Assembly (NCBI RefSeq): GCF_013155545.1
Contig: NZ_JABJVV010000010.1
Location: forward strand, 1-64,000
Direction: 5' to 3'
Length of the DNA: 64,000 nt
DNA from: Caenimonas soli
Lineage (GTDB): Bacteria; Pseudomonadota; Gammaproteobacteria; Burkholderiales; Burkholderiaceae_C
Position 1 is the stretch's first letter. Every line of letters starts with the position of its first letter. Below are positions 55,968-64,000 of the stretch, one piece after another. The position numbers were made by a program, and so were the translations under genes. The notes below the pieces were generated by a model. That model was not told the DNA's origin and did not search any database. It saw only the letters and a program-made list of their open reading frames with translations.

Positions 55968-56941
55968 GAAGCCGCTTCTTGCACCTGTTGCCATGCCTGC
56001 CACACCGCGTCGGCGGAGGGCGTGGGCTGTGCATAGACAGCTTGCTGCCGCTGCGGTCCAGAGTGCAGCGACGGGCCAGTGCGCCATGCCGTGTCGAAGT
56101 TGTAGATCTGCACATGCGGCAGATCCAACGCCACCGCGATGTGGCTGAGGCCGCTGTCAACGCCGATCACGCCCGCGCACGCCGCGAGCCGATCGGTGAG
56201 CTGTCCCAGGTCAAGCCGCGGCCACACCTGCGCCTGCGGTCCCAGCGCTGCGGCGAGGCGCTCGCTGCGTTCGCGCTCAGGCTCGTTGCCGTGCGGCAGG
56301 CCCAGGCTGAAGCCCTGCCCGATCAACCGGCGGCCGAGGTCCACCCAATGTGCCTCGGGCCAGCATTTGTCGTCGCGCGACGTGCCGTGCACGAATGCCA
56401 CGCAACGCATCGCCGTGTCCGCGCCGGCTTTCAGCCCGAACCGCAGCGGCGCCGGAACCTCGTAGCCCAGCGCCCGGGCGCACAGCTCGCGGGAGCGAGC
56501 CACCGCATGCACGCGCGGCTCGATGCGGATCGCGACGTCGGCCACCCAGCGTGTCGCAGCCTCGTAGCCCGACCCTTCGGTTTGATTGGCCAGTGCGAAG
56601 CGCTTGCCGTTTTCGGCCATGCGGGCGACGCGTGCCACCAGCGCCGATTTGGTCAGCCCTTGCAGGTCGATCACGGCGTCGTAAGCCTGGCTGCGCAATT
56701 CGTCGCGGAAGGCCCGCCACTCATGCCTGGTCTGTGCCCCGAGCGGCGACTTGCGCCAGCGCCGCAGCTCGCAGCCGATGATCGCCTGCACCCCTTCGCA
56801 GCGCTGCACCAGCGGCGCAAAGGATTTTTCGACCACCCAGTCGATGCGGGCCTGCGGCATGGCGGCGCGGATATCCTGCACCGCCGGCATGGCGTGGACG
56901 ACATCACCCAGCGAGGAGAGCTTGACGATCAGAATCTTCAC
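55964..56941 (-). CDS. waaC: LPS heptosyltransferase I
   Basis: GT9-family enzyme of 325 residues: MKILIVKLSSLGDVVHAMPAVQDI, DWVVEKSFAPL, HGTSRDDKCWPEAHWVDLGRRL and VIGVDSGLSHIAVALDLP. It attaches the first heptose to the Kdo of the LPS inner core. It follows the phosphomannomutase gene after 49 bases that hold a hairpin. Confidence 0.95.
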   Translation of the reverse strand: MKILIVKLSSLGDVVHAMPAVQDIRAAMPQARIDWVVEKSFAPLVQRCEGVQAIIGCELRRWRKSPLGAQTRHEWRAFRDELRSQAYDAVIDLQGLTKSALVARVARMAENGKRFALANQTEGSGYEAATRWVADVAIRIEPRVHAVARSRELCARALGYEVPAPLRFGLKAGADTAMRCVAFVHGTSRDDKCWPEAHWVDLGRRLIGQGFSLGLPHGNEPERERSERLAAALGPQAQVWPRLDLGQLTDRLAACAGVIGVDSGLSHIAVALDLPHVQIYNFDTAWRTGPSLHSGPQRQQAVYAQPTPSADAVWQAWQQVQEAAS

Positions 56942-56967
56942 AACTCGCCATTGTGTACTGTCCGGCT

Positions 56968-56985
56968 GACCGGGGTCACCCGGTC
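56968..56985 (-). terminator. Hairpin between phosphomannomutase and waaC genes
   Basis: GACCGGG-GTCA-CCCGGTC pairs over 7 bp with a 4-base loop. No T-run follows, so it may weaken rather than stop transcription into waaC. Confidence 0.35.
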
Positions 56986-56990
56986 CGGGA

Positions 56991-58379
56991 TCAGTGCGCC
57001 GCCTGCTCGATCTGCGCGTCGGGCTTGAGGCGCCGCAGCAGCGCCAGCATGTCGCGCTCGATGCGGTGCAATGCGTCCTGGGTCTGGCCTTCGAAGCGCA
57101 GCACCAGCACCGGCGTCGTGTTCGAGGCGCGGATCAGGCCGAAGCCGTCCGGCCAGTCGACTCGCACGCCGTCGATGGTGGAAATCTGGGCCGGCGCTTC
57201 GAAAGAGGCGCTGGCCACCAGCTTTTCGACCAGGGCGTGCGGTTCGCCCTCGGCGCACTTCACGTTGAGTTCGGGTGTGGAGAAACTGGTGGGCAATCCA
57301 TCCAGCACGGCGCTGGGATCGGCATGGCGCGACAGGATTTCCAGCAGGCGCGCGCCGGCGTAGGTGCCGTCGTCGAAGCCGAACCAGCGCTCCTTGAAGA
57401 AGATGTGGCCGCTCATCTCGCCGCCCAGTGGAGACGCCACCTCTTTCATCTTGGCCTTGATCAGCGAATGGCCGGTCTTGTACATCAGCGGTATGCCGCC
57501 GGCCTCGCGAATGGCAGGGGCCAGGCGCTGCGTGCACTTGACGTCGAACAGGATGGTGCCGCCGGGCACGCGGGTGAGCACATCCTGCGCGAACAGCATC
57601 ATCTGGCGGTCGGGATAGATGTTGTTACCGCCGCGGGTGATGATTCCCAGGCGATCGCCGTCGCCGTCGAAGGCCAGGCCCAGTTCGGCACCGTGCTTGC
57701 TGATCGCGGCGATCAGGTCCCGCAGGTTCTCGGGTTTGCTCGGATCGGGGTGGTGATTGGGGAAGTTGCCATCGACCTCGCTGAAGAGCTCGATCACCTC
57801 GCAGCCCAGCGCCCGAAAGATGCCGGGCGCGGATGCACCGGCCACGCCGTTGCCCGAGTCCACGACGATCTTCATGGGCCGCGCCAGTTTCACGTCCTGG
57901 ACGATGCGGTCGCGGTACGGCGCCAGCAGGTTGACGTTGCGGATGGTTCCGGGCTTCGCGGCGGTAGCACCCGTCCCGGTTTTCTCCATCTCCCGGCGCA
58001 GGGCCTGAATCTGCTCGCCGTAGATGGCCCGCCCGGCCATCACCATCTTGAAGCCGTTGTAGTCCTTGGGGTTGTGGCTGCCGGTCACCTGGATGCCGCT
58101 CGTGCACAACGTGCTGGCCGCAAAGTAGAGCATCGGCGTCGTCACCATGCCGATATCGATCACGTCGACCCCCGACGCCACCAAACCCCGCACCAGCGCC
58201 GCGCTGAGGGCCGGCCCGCTGAGCCGCCCATCGCGCCCGACGGCGACCACTTTTTCGCCTTCAACCTGCGCGAGCGTGCCGAATGCGTGCCCCAGCGCTT
58301 GCGCCACCTCTTCGGTCAATGTGGACGGCACGATGCCGCGAATGTCGTAGGCCTTGAAGATGGACGGCGAAAGTTGCAT
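56991..58379 (-). CDS. Phosphomannomutase/phosphoglucomutase
   Basis: Enzyme of 462 residues of the ManB/AlgC type, start at 58379 with AGGGAAGA before it. The phosphoserine loop is TGSHNPKDYNGFKM, the metal site FDGDGDRLGI, the sugar loop GEMSGHIFF and the phosphate-binding end RASNTTPVLVLRFE. It interconverts 6- and 1-phosphates of mannose or glucose for LPS and exopolysaccharide precursors. Confidence 0.93.
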   Translation of the reverse strand: MQLSPSIFKAYDIRGIVPSTLTEEVAQALGHAFGTLAQVEGEKVVAVGRDGRLSGPALSAALVRGLVASGVDVIDIGMVTTPMLYFAASTLCTSGIQVTGSHNPKDYNGFKMVMAGRAIYGEQIQALRREMEKTGTGATAAKPGTIRNVNLLAPYRDRIVQDVKLARPMKIVVDSGNGVAGASAPGIFRALGCEVIELFSEVDGNFPNHHPDPSKPENLRDLIAAISKHGAELGLAFDGDGDRLGIITRGGNNIYPDRQMMLFAQDVLTRVPGGTILFDVKCTQRLAPAIREAGGIPLMYKTGHSLIKAKMKEVASPLGGEMSGHIFFKERWFGFDDGTYAGARLLEILSRHADPSAVLDGLPTSFSTPELNVKCAEGEPHALVEKLVASASFEAPAQISTIDGVRVDWPDGFGLIRASNTTPVLVLRFEGQTQDALHRIERDMLALLRRLKPDAQIEQAAH

Positions 58380-58467
58380 TGATGTGTCTTCCCTGGGTCG
58401 AGTGCGAAGGGCGAATTGTAGGCTTTGGGCCCACCTTCGAGGGCCGCGGCGGCAGCACAATCGGGCC

Positions 58468-59574
58468 ATGGACATTTATCGGTCGCTGCTGCGCCCGGTG
58501 CTTTTTTCCACTGGTGCGGAAACGGCGCACAGGTTCGCCATCGCCACTGCCGAGCTTGCCTCGTCGTCGCCATGGCTGTGTTCGCAGATCGAGCGCAGCC
58601 GCGCGGTGCGGGCGCCCCGACTGGAGATCGAAATCAAGGGCCTGCGGTTTCGAACGCCGCTGGGACTGGCGGCCGGCTTCGACAAGAGCGCCCGGGCGGT
58701 TCCTTTTCTGGCGGCGCTGGGTTTCGGCCACGTCGAGGTCGGGTCGATCTCGGCCGAGCCTTCCGAGGGCAATCCCAAGCCGCGCCTGTTTCGCATCCCG
58801 CAGGACCGGGGCATCGTCGTCAACTACGGCCTGCCCAACGATGGCGCCATCCGCGTCGCCGAGCGCCTGGCGAGCTTGCGGGCCTGCGCGCCACTGGGCA
58901 TCAATATCGTCAGCACCAACCGCGGGCCGTCCGGCGCCGCCGAGCTGGACGAAGCGGTGATCGGCGATTACCTGCGATCGGTGCGCCGCCTGCAACCAGC
59001 AGCCGACTACCTGTGCCTGAACCTGAGTTGCCCCAACACGCGCGAAGGCCGCGGCTTCTTCCACGAGCCGGCGCGCCTGCGCCAGCTGCTCGATGGGCTC
59101 GACGCGGTGCACCTCACGAAACCGCTTTTCCTCAAGGTCGCACCGTTCGCCACCTTGCTGGACCTCGAGAGGTTCCTGGGCACGGTGGAGCCCTCGCCCT
59201 GGGTGGCCGGCTTTTCGGTGAACCTGCCTCCCGGCAAGCCCGACGGCCTGGTCACGCCCGCCTCGATGCTGGCGACGATGCCGGGTGCCGTATCGGGGCC
59301 CGCGGCCTCGCATGCAGCGGACCGGACCATCCGCGAGCTCTACCGCCGCATGGACCGCTCGCGCTACCGCATCATCGGCTCGGGCGGCATCTTCACGGCA
59401 CAGGACGCGTACCGCAAGATCCGCATGGGGGCCTCCTTGGTACAGCTGATGACGGCGCTCGTCTACGAAGGGCCGGGCATTGTCGGCGCCGTCACCCACG
59501 GCTTGGACCGGCTCCTGGAAGCCGACGGCGTGGCCCGCGTCGAAGAGGCCGTCGGCGTGGATGCCGACCTGTAG
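58468..59574 (+). CDS. pyrD: Dihydroorotate dehydrogenase, quinone-dependent (class 2)
   Basis: Enzyme of 368 residues from 58468. The amphipathic N-terminal membrane helix (YRSLLRPVLFSTGAETAH), FMN-binding GLAAGFDKSARAVPFLAALGFGHVEVGS and catalytic Ser in LNLSCPNTREG define class 2. IIGSGGIFTAQDAYRKIRMGASLVQLMTALVYEGPG is the phosphate site. It makes orotate for pyrimidine synthesis. Confidence 0.96.
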   Translation: MDIYRSLLRPVLFSTGAETAHRFAIATAELASSSPWLCSQIERSRAVRAPRLEIEIKGLRFRTPLGLAAGFDKSARAVPFLAALGFGHVEVGSISAEPSEGNPKPRLFRIPQDRGIVVNYGLPNDGAIRVAERLASLRACAPLGINIVSTNRGPSGAAELDEAVIGDYLRSVRRLQPAADYLCLNLSCPNTREGRGFFHEPARLRQLLDGLDAVHLTKPLFLKVAPFATLLDLERFLGTVEPSPWVAGFSVNLPPGKPDGLVTPASMLATMPGAVSGPAASHAADRTIRELYRRMDRSRYRIIGSGGIFTAQDAYRKIRMGASLVQLMTALVYEGPGIVGAVTHGLDRLLEADGVARVEEAVGVDADL

Positions 59575-59619
59575 GGACATGTCCGAAAACGGCTAGCCGA
59601 GGGCGCGGCGCTGCGTATC

Positions 59620-61134
59620 ATGGACCGCATGAACCCCGATGCCGCGACCCTGCAACCCGACGCCTGCTACCTGGCCTTGCAGGCCCGCGACGCGCGCTTC
59701 GACGGCCGCTTCTTCATCGGCGTCACCTCGACCGGCATCTACTGCCGGCCGGTCTGCAGGGTGCGCATGCCCAAGCGCGAGAACTGCCGCTTCTTCGGCC
59801 ATGCCGCCCAAGCCGAGCGCGAGGGTTTCCGCCCCTGCCTGCGCTGCCGGCCCGAGTTGGCCCCGCAGTCGGTCGCCTGGTCGATTCAGGATGCGAGCTA
59901 TATCCTGGCGCACCAGGCAGCCCGCCTGCTCGACGAACCGGAAGCCTGGGCCGACAACTCGCCATCGGTGGAGCAGCTGGCCAAGCGGCTGGGCGTGAGC
60001 GACCGCCACGTGCGGCGCATCTTCGAGGCCCAGTTCGGCGTTTCGCCCGTGCAATACCTTCAGACCAGGCGCCTGCTCACGGCCAAGCAACTGCTGGCCG
60101 ATACCGACTTGCCCATGACCCAGATTGCGCTCGTGAGCGGCTACCAGAGCGTCAGGCGCTTCAACTCGGCGTTCGTCGAACACTATGGCCTCAACCCGAC
60201 GCAGCTGCGGCGCGAAGGCACGGCGACCCCGGCCCACGGCTTCGCCATCCGCCTGGGCTACCGGCCGCCCTATGACGTGCAGGCCATGCTCGGCTTTTTC
60301 CGCAAGCGCCGGATCTCGGGCATCGAGTTCGTGAGCGCTGAAGGCGACGGCAACAAGACCGGCCGCACTTTGGCGATCGAATCCGCCGGCAAATGGCACA
60401 AGGGATGGCTGGTCGCCGAGTTCGACGAAACCCGGCACCAACTGGTGCTGCGCGTGAGCGACACCCTGCATGAGGTGTTGCCGATCGTGATCCATCGCAT
60501 GCGAGCGGCGCTCGATCTGGACGCCGACCCCATGGCCATCAACAGCGTCCTGCACGAGAGCTTTCCGCACGGCGACGGCTTGCGCGTGCCGGGCGCGATG
60601 AGCGGTTACGAGCTGGCAGTGCGCGCCGTGCTCGGCCAGCAGATCACGGTGGCAGCCGCGCGCACGCTTGCCCAGCGACTGGTGGACCGCTTCGGCGAAC
60701 CCATAGCCACGCCTTTGCCCGAGCTCACCCGCCTTTTCCCCGAACCTGCGGTACTGGCCGGCGCCGGCGGCGACGCGCTCGGCCAGCTGGGCATCGTCAA
60801 GCAAAGGCAGGCCGCGATCGTCGCCATCGCGCAGGCAGTGGCCGAAAAGCGTCTTGCGCTTCACGGCGGCGCCGACGTGCAGGCCACCATCGCCGCGCTC
60901 AAGGAACTGCCGGGCATCGGCGACTGGACCGCGCAGTACATAGCGATGCGATCGCTGCGCTGGCCCGATGCGTTTCCGGCCGGCGACGTGGCGCTGCACA
61001 AAGCAATGGGCGTGCAGGGCGGCCCCCACCCGGCGCGGGCGGCGCAAGCCGCGTCGCAGGCATGGAAGCCATGGCGCAGTTACGCCGTGATCCGGGCCTG
61101 GCACGCAATGACAATCCCACAGGAGTCCCAATGA
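59620..61134 (+). CDS. Ada-N / AraC / AlkA fusion: alkylation response regulator and DNA glycosylase
   Basis: Three-domain protein of 504 residues. Residues 14-85 are the Ada zinc domain: Cys42, Cys46, Cys73 and Cys76 have the same spacing as the methyl-accepting site of E. coli Ada. Residues about 95-200 are an AraC helix-turn-helix (QLAKRLGVSDRHVRRIF). From about 205 the AlkA glycosylase follows, with helix-hairpin-helix LKELPGIGDWTAQYIAMR and catalytic Asp in FPAGDVALHKA. It excises alkylated bases and may switch on its own operon after methylation. ogt overlaps its stop. Confidence 0.93.
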   Translation: MDRMNPDAATLQPDACYLALQARDARFDGRFFIGVTSTGIYCRPVCRVRMPKRENCRFFGHAAQAEREGFRPCLRCRPELAPQSVAWSIQDASYILAHQAARLLDEPEAWADNSPSVEQLAKRLGVSDRHVRRIFEAQFGVSPVQYLQTRRLLTAKQLLADTDLPMTQIALVSGYQSVRRFNSAFVEHYGLNPTQLRREGTATPAHGFAIRLGYRPPYDVQAMLGFFRKRRISGIEFVSAEGDGNKTGRTLAIESAGKWHKGWLVAEFDETRHQLVLRVSDTLHEVLPIVIHRMRAALDLDADPMAINSVLHESFPHGDGLRVPGAMSGYELAVRAVLGQQITVAAARTLAQRLVDRFGEPIATPLPELTRLFPEPAVLAGAGGDALGQLGIVKQRQAAIVAIAQAVAEKRLALHGGADVQATIAALKELPGIGDWTAQYIAMRSLRWPDAFPAGDVALHKAMGVQGGPHPARAAQAASQAWKPWRSYAVIRAWHAMTIPQESQ

Positions 61135-61628
61135 GATTCGACACTTCCATCGTCCAGGCGCGCTACCGGAGCCCCCTGGGTCCCATGATCGTCGCGGCCA
61201 CCGCGCGCGGAGTGGCCGGCGTGTGGTTCGATGGCCAGCGCCACCTGCCCGACTGCTCGGCCTGGCCGGCAGCGCCTGGCAACCCCCTGCTGTGCAAGGC
61301 AATGCAGCAGCTGGACGAATATTTCGCCGGCACGCGCACCGCATTCGACCTGCCGCTGGATCTGCAGGGCGGCACCGCCTTCCAGCAGTCGGTGTGGCAG
61401 GCACTGCTCTCTATCCCCCGCGGCGGGACCACCAGCTATGGCACCCTGAGCCATCGCATCGGGCAGCCCGCGGCCGTCCGCGCGGTGGGCGCGGCGGTGG
61501 GACGTAACCCGGTAAGCATCGTCGTGCCGTGCCACCGGGTGCTGGGGTCCGATGGTTCGCTCACCGGCTACGCGGGCGGGCTGGAACGAAAAGGCGCCCT
61601 GTTGCGGCTCGAAGGCGCATTGATGTGA
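61131..61628 (+). CDS. ogt: Methylated-DNA-protein-cysteine methyltransferase
   Basis: Suicide alkyltransferase of 165 residues that repairs O6-alkylguanine. Acceptor cysteine in VVPCHRVLGSDGSLTGYAGG, DNA-recognition helix AVRAVGAAVGRNP, and TAFQQSVWQALLSIPRG are intact. In E. coli Ada this domain is fused to Ada-N, while here it is separate and coupled by ATGA to the AlkA fusion. Confidence 0.95.
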   Translation: MRFDTSIVQARYRSPLGPMIVAATARGVAGVWFDGQRHLPDCSAWPAAPGNPLLCKAMQQLDEYFAGTRTAFDLPLDLQGGTAFQQSVWQALLSIPRGGTTSYGTLSHRIGQPAAVRAVGAAVGRNPVSIVVPCHRVLGSDGSLTGYAGGLERKGALLRLEGALM

Positions 61629-62530
61629 CCCGAGGCTCGATCATCGACTTCATCCTGCTGGCCGCCATCTGGGGCGCGTCTTTCCTCTTCATGCGATTGG
61701 GCGCCGTGGAATTCGGCGCCCTGCCCACGGCGGCCGTGCGCGTGGCGATAGCCTCGCTGTTCCTGCTGCCGCTGCTGTGGCTGCGCGGCCTCGGGCCGCA
61801 ACTGCGCCAGCACTGGAAGCCCGTCTTCCTGATCGGTGTGCTCAACTCGGGCATCCCCTTCGCCTGCTACTCGTTCGCGCTGCTGTCGATCACGACGGGC
61901 ATGTCCGCCATCCTGAACGCCACTGTGCCCTTGTTCGGCGCGCTCATCGCGTGGCTGTGGCTGAAGGACCGGCCGACCGGATCGCGTGTACTGGGCCTGG
62001 CCATCGGGTTCGCGGGCGTCGCCTTGCTCGCATGGGACAAGGCCAGCTTCAAGCCGGACGCCTCGGGTGTGGCCCCGGCCTGGGCCGTGATGGCCTGCCT
62101 GTTCGCGACGCTGTGCTACGGCCTGGCCGCGAGTGCGACCAAGCGCTACCTGAGCGGCGTGCCCCCGCTGGCCACCGCCACCGGCAGCCAGCTGGGTGCG
62201 ACGCTCGGGCTGGCATTGCCCGCGCTCTGGTTCTGGCCCACGCAGATGCCAAGCGTGCAGGCGTGGCTGTCTCTCGTGGCGGTGGGCGTGGTCTGCACCG
62301 GCATTGCGTATGTGCTGTACTTCCGCCTGATCGAGCAGGCCGGCCCTGCACGTGCACTGGCCGTGACTTTCGTCGTGCCGGTCTTCGCCGTGTTCTACGG
62401 CGTGCTGTTCCTGGACGAAAGCGTCACGGGCTGGATGCTGCTGTGCGGTCTGGTTATCGTCTGCGGCACGGCCTTGTCGACCGGGCTGCTGAAACTGCCG
62501 GGTCGCGTGGCCGCTAGGACGAGCACCTAA
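61625..62530 (+). CDS. EamA/DMT-family transporter
   Basis: Ten-helix drug/metabolite transporter of 301 residues from the GTG at 61625, coupled to ogt by a 4-base overlap. Two EamA repeats are visible; the first has AAIWGASFLFMRLGAVEFGALPTAAVR. Substrate unknown. Its end overlaps the convergent small gene by 4 bases. Confidence 0.9.
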   Translation: MTRGSIIDFILLAAIWGASFLFMRLGAVEFGALPTAAVRVAIASLFLLPLLWLRGLGPQLRQHWKPVFLIGVLNSGIPFACYSFALLSITTGMSAILNATVPLFGALIAWLWLKDRPTGSRVLGLAIGFAGVALLAWDKASFKPDASGVAPAWAVMACLFATLCYGLAASATKRYLSGVPPLATATGSQLGATLGLALPALWFWPTQMPSVQAWLSLVAVGVVCTGIAYVLYFRLIEQAGPARALAVTFVVPVFAVFYGVLFLDESVTGWMLLCGLVIVCGTALSTGLLKLPGRVAARTST

Positions 62531-62835
62531 AAGCGCGGCAGATCGCGCAGGCTGCGGCCGGGTTCTTCCTCATCCAGGGCCAGGGTTTCGGTGCCCTCGG
62601 GCAATACGTCCACCTTGACCTCAGGCCCAGCTTGCAGGCCGCCTTCGTCATCGGGGAAGAGGCTGATCACGGTGTCGCCCTCGACCAGGCGGTCGACGAC
62701 TTCGGTCAGGCGTGTGGGTGTCGGCCGCAAGTCCCAGTTCGCCTGGGTGGTGTCGATCAAGCCCATCATGGCCTCGACGATCTGCGCACCCGCGTAGCGC
62801 AGGGCTGTGATGCCGTATTTAGCGTTCTCAACCAT
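62527..62835 (-). CDS. Conserved hypothetical protein (possibly DUF3892-like)
   Basis: A soluble acidic protein of 102 residues. It begins with ENAKYGITALRYAGAQIVEA and has a beta-rich VVDRLVEGDTVISLFPDD segment; the C-terminal third is Glu-rich. The pattern faintly recalls DUF3892. No catalytic motif is visible and there is no clear ribosome site. Convergent with the transporter. Confidence 0.7.
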   Translation of the reverse strand: MVENAKYGITALRYAGAQIVEAMMGLIDTTQANWDLRPTPTRLTEVVDRLVEGDTVISLFPDDEGGLQAGPEVKVDVLPEGTETLALDEEEPGRSLRDLPRF

Positions 62836-62954
62836 AGGATCATTGTGGAGGAATACTTAAGTAAGGCGATAAGGCAACCGCGACAAAAGCCGTGGGACCG
62901 AGCCTACGGTGCGCGTCGTAGACGCCGGCCGGCGCTAAACTGACTTTGCGAAGT

Positions 62955-63722
62955 ATGAGCCCCCTTTCTCCGATTACAACTCTCGCCTCCGCACCGCCGG
63001 CTGCTCTCGGCAAGGCCCACTCACGAAGGCTGCGCGAGATATACCGCTCGGCCGGTTGGCCTTGCCAGGATCCGCTCGAGATCGAGCTGCTGGCGGCCGG
63101 CATGCTCGATCGTGTCCAGGCTCCGTCCGGCCACGAGTCACTGCGGGTGACCGATGCCGGTGTGCGGCTGCTGGCCGCGACCCTGGCCGCCAACCGCGCG
63201 GCCCTTTCCGCCCACGAAGCACTGGTTGAGCGCGTGGCGCTGGAGATGTCCCGCGCCGGCCGCATCGCCTGGCGCGGGCTTGGCCTGCGCGCACAAGTCC
63301 CCGCCGAGGATCCCGCCAAGCCGTTGCGCTGGTGCGTGGCCAAGCCCGACGTTTTTTCAATTCGCAATACATCGGTGGAGACCTATGTGGACCCCATCGT
63401 TCATGAGGTGAAGGTGCGGCGCGCCGACTTGCTGGGCGATTTGCGGCAGGAAGCCAAGCGGGCGGCCTACCTGGATCTGGGAGAGTGCTGGTACGTACTC
63501 GGCTGCGACGCCGAGGGGCGGTGTATTGCCGAGCCGGACGAAGTGCCGCCCGAGTGCGGCGTGCTGGTGCTGGATGGCGGGCGCCTGGTCGTGGCCCGTG
63601 CAGCGCCACGCAGGAAGCGAACTGGCCTGCCGTTTGGCGTATGGATGGCGTTGGCGAAAGCGACACCGGTACCCGGGCAGGACGGAGAGGCGCAGGCCTT
63701 GCTCGGCACGCCCCCTGCGTAG
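62955..63722 (+). CDS. MmcB-like protein with PD-(D/E)XK nuclease motif
   Basis: Protein of 255 residues; I use the ATG at 62955, with a TTG three codons earlier as alternative. The N-terminal half looks like a winged helix (SRRLREIYRSAGWPCQDPLEIELLAAGML..VTDAG). The second half has KPDVFSI, then IVHEVKVRRADLLGDLRQEAKRAAYLDLGECWYVLG, which provides the Asp and the E-X-K of PD-(D/E)XK nucleases in the arrangement seen in the MmcB DNA-repair family. I infer a role in DNA metabolism. Confidence 0.68.
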   Translation: MSPLSPITTLASAPPAALGKAHSRRLREIYRSAGWPCQDPLEIELLAAGMLDRVQAPSGHESLRVTDAGVRLLAATLAANRAALSAHEALVERVALEMSRAGRIAWRGLGLRAQVPAEDPAKPLRWCVAKPDVFSIRNTSVETYVDPIVHEVKVRRADLLGDLRQEAKRAAYLDLGECWYVLGCDAEGRCIAEPDEVPPECGVLVLDGGRLVVARAAPRRKRTGLPFGVWMALAKATPVPGQDGEAQALLGTPPA

Positions 63723-63728
63723 GCCCCC

Positions 63729-63872
63729 CTACTGGGTGGGGTGATCGGACTTGCCGGGCTCAGGCGTCTTCACGCGGCCCTTTTCCGGGTCAAGCGGCTC
63801 ATGCTGCGGCTCCGGGTTCACAGGCTTGGGCTGCTCCGCCGGCGGGGTCGTAGGCGCCGGGGTGCTGGCCAT
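63729..63872 (-). CDS. Small proline-rich protein, unknown
   Basis: A 47-residue reading frame, MASTPAPTTPPAEQPKPVNP at the front and ending in KSDHPTQ. It is Pro/Lys/Glu-rich and likely unfolded. It starts 5 bases after the stop of the upstream acidic frame, and both share the style of short stress-type proteins in Burkholderiales. Ribosome site weak; real status uncertain. Confidence 0.5.
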   Translation of the reverse strand: MASTPAPTTPPAEQPKPVNPEPQHEPLDPEKGRVKTPEPGKSDHPTQ

Positions 63873-63877
63873 GGCGG

Positions 63878-64000
63878 TTACTCGCGTTCGACGTCGCGCA
63901 GTGGCCGCCCGTCGGTTGCGGCTTCGCCCGAGGTGCCGACGCGGTCGTCGTCACTCGGAATGTCTTCCTCGTTCGCGAACTCAGGCTCCTCCTTTTCCAG
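63878..64000 (-). CDS. Acidic hypothetical protein, C-terminal part
   Basis: The last 40 codons of a minus-strand gene entering from the right edge. It is Glu/Asp-rich (KEEPEFANEEDIPSDDD) and ends in GRPLRDVERE. No family can be assigned from this piece. It lies just before the small proline-rich gene and may be co-transcribed with it. Confidence 0.5.
   Translation of the reverse strand: MEKEEPEFANEEDIPSDDDRVGTSGEAATDGRPLRDVERE

Noticed and set aside
62854-62863. TACTTAAGTA palindrome between the two divergent hypothetical genes
   Set aside because: Ten bases only, no second copy and no regulator nearby; too weak to call an operator.

Overview
The window looks like a GC-rich chromosomal segment from a beta-proteobacterium of the order Burkholderiales, probably Comamonadaceae-like. 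The evidence is the protein families and the gene order RND pump - pcm - rhodanese - TolC next to waaA-waaC-phosphomannomutase; the family placement is inference. Coding density is very high and neighbouring genes often share a 4-base ATGA/GTGA overlap. I saw no rRNA, tRNA or CRISPR array. The only transposon gene is the 3' end of an IS4-type transposase at the left edge.

Layout. (1) 317-14360 is a catabolic block. It holds an amino-acid ABC transporter with an SDR enzyme; a biotin carboxylase / biotin carrier / PxpABC operon; a Nac-like LysR regulator; and an operon with an aminotransferase, an RraA-like protein and a full L-idonate to 6-phosphogluconate route (dehydrogenase, 5-ketogluconate reductase, gluconokinase). 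All three operons start with the same promoter module: an ATA-N9-TAT box, exactly 20 nt, TTGGCG, 18 nt, and a TA-N3-T -10 box. (2) 14809-27688 is a divergent cluster: N-acyl-D-amino-acid deacylase family, RpiR regulator, D-serine-dehydratase-like PLP enzyme and a Dpp-type ABC transporter on the minus strand; RidA, KDG kinase, KDGal kinase, KDPGal aldolase and an SDR on the plus strand. I read it as a candidate pathway for N-acetylated amino-aldonic acids (N-acetylglucosaminate type), with two near-identical RpiR-type operators in the divergent promoter.

(3) 27689-41502 is mixed: a coupled membrane-protein/thioredoxin-fold operon, MFS/MarR/thioesterase, GST, amidase, acetyltransferase, glyoxalase I, edd-eda, chaC, sodC, a MobA-like transferase, pdxH and a Gdx-type exporter. 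(4) 41544-47123 is an msrA / LolD-MacB-like ABC / DUF3299 / small Cys-His protein / His-rich protein / TonB receptor operon that suggests zinc (or another metal) acquisition. (5) 47234-54669 is a TetR-controlled RND pump, pcm, rhodanese and TolC-family run. (6) 54672-64000 carries LPS core genes, phosphomannomutase, pyrD, an Ada-N/AraC/AlkA fusion with ogt, a DMT exporter and several hypotheticals, one of them MmcB-like.

Non-coding structure. Two related repeat elements (14366-14825 and 39564-39813) share their outer segments and carry long inverted repeats. The first has 25-bp terminal inverted repeats and supplies the stop codon of the deacylase gene. A fragment of the same terminal repeat lies beside the IS4 remnant.
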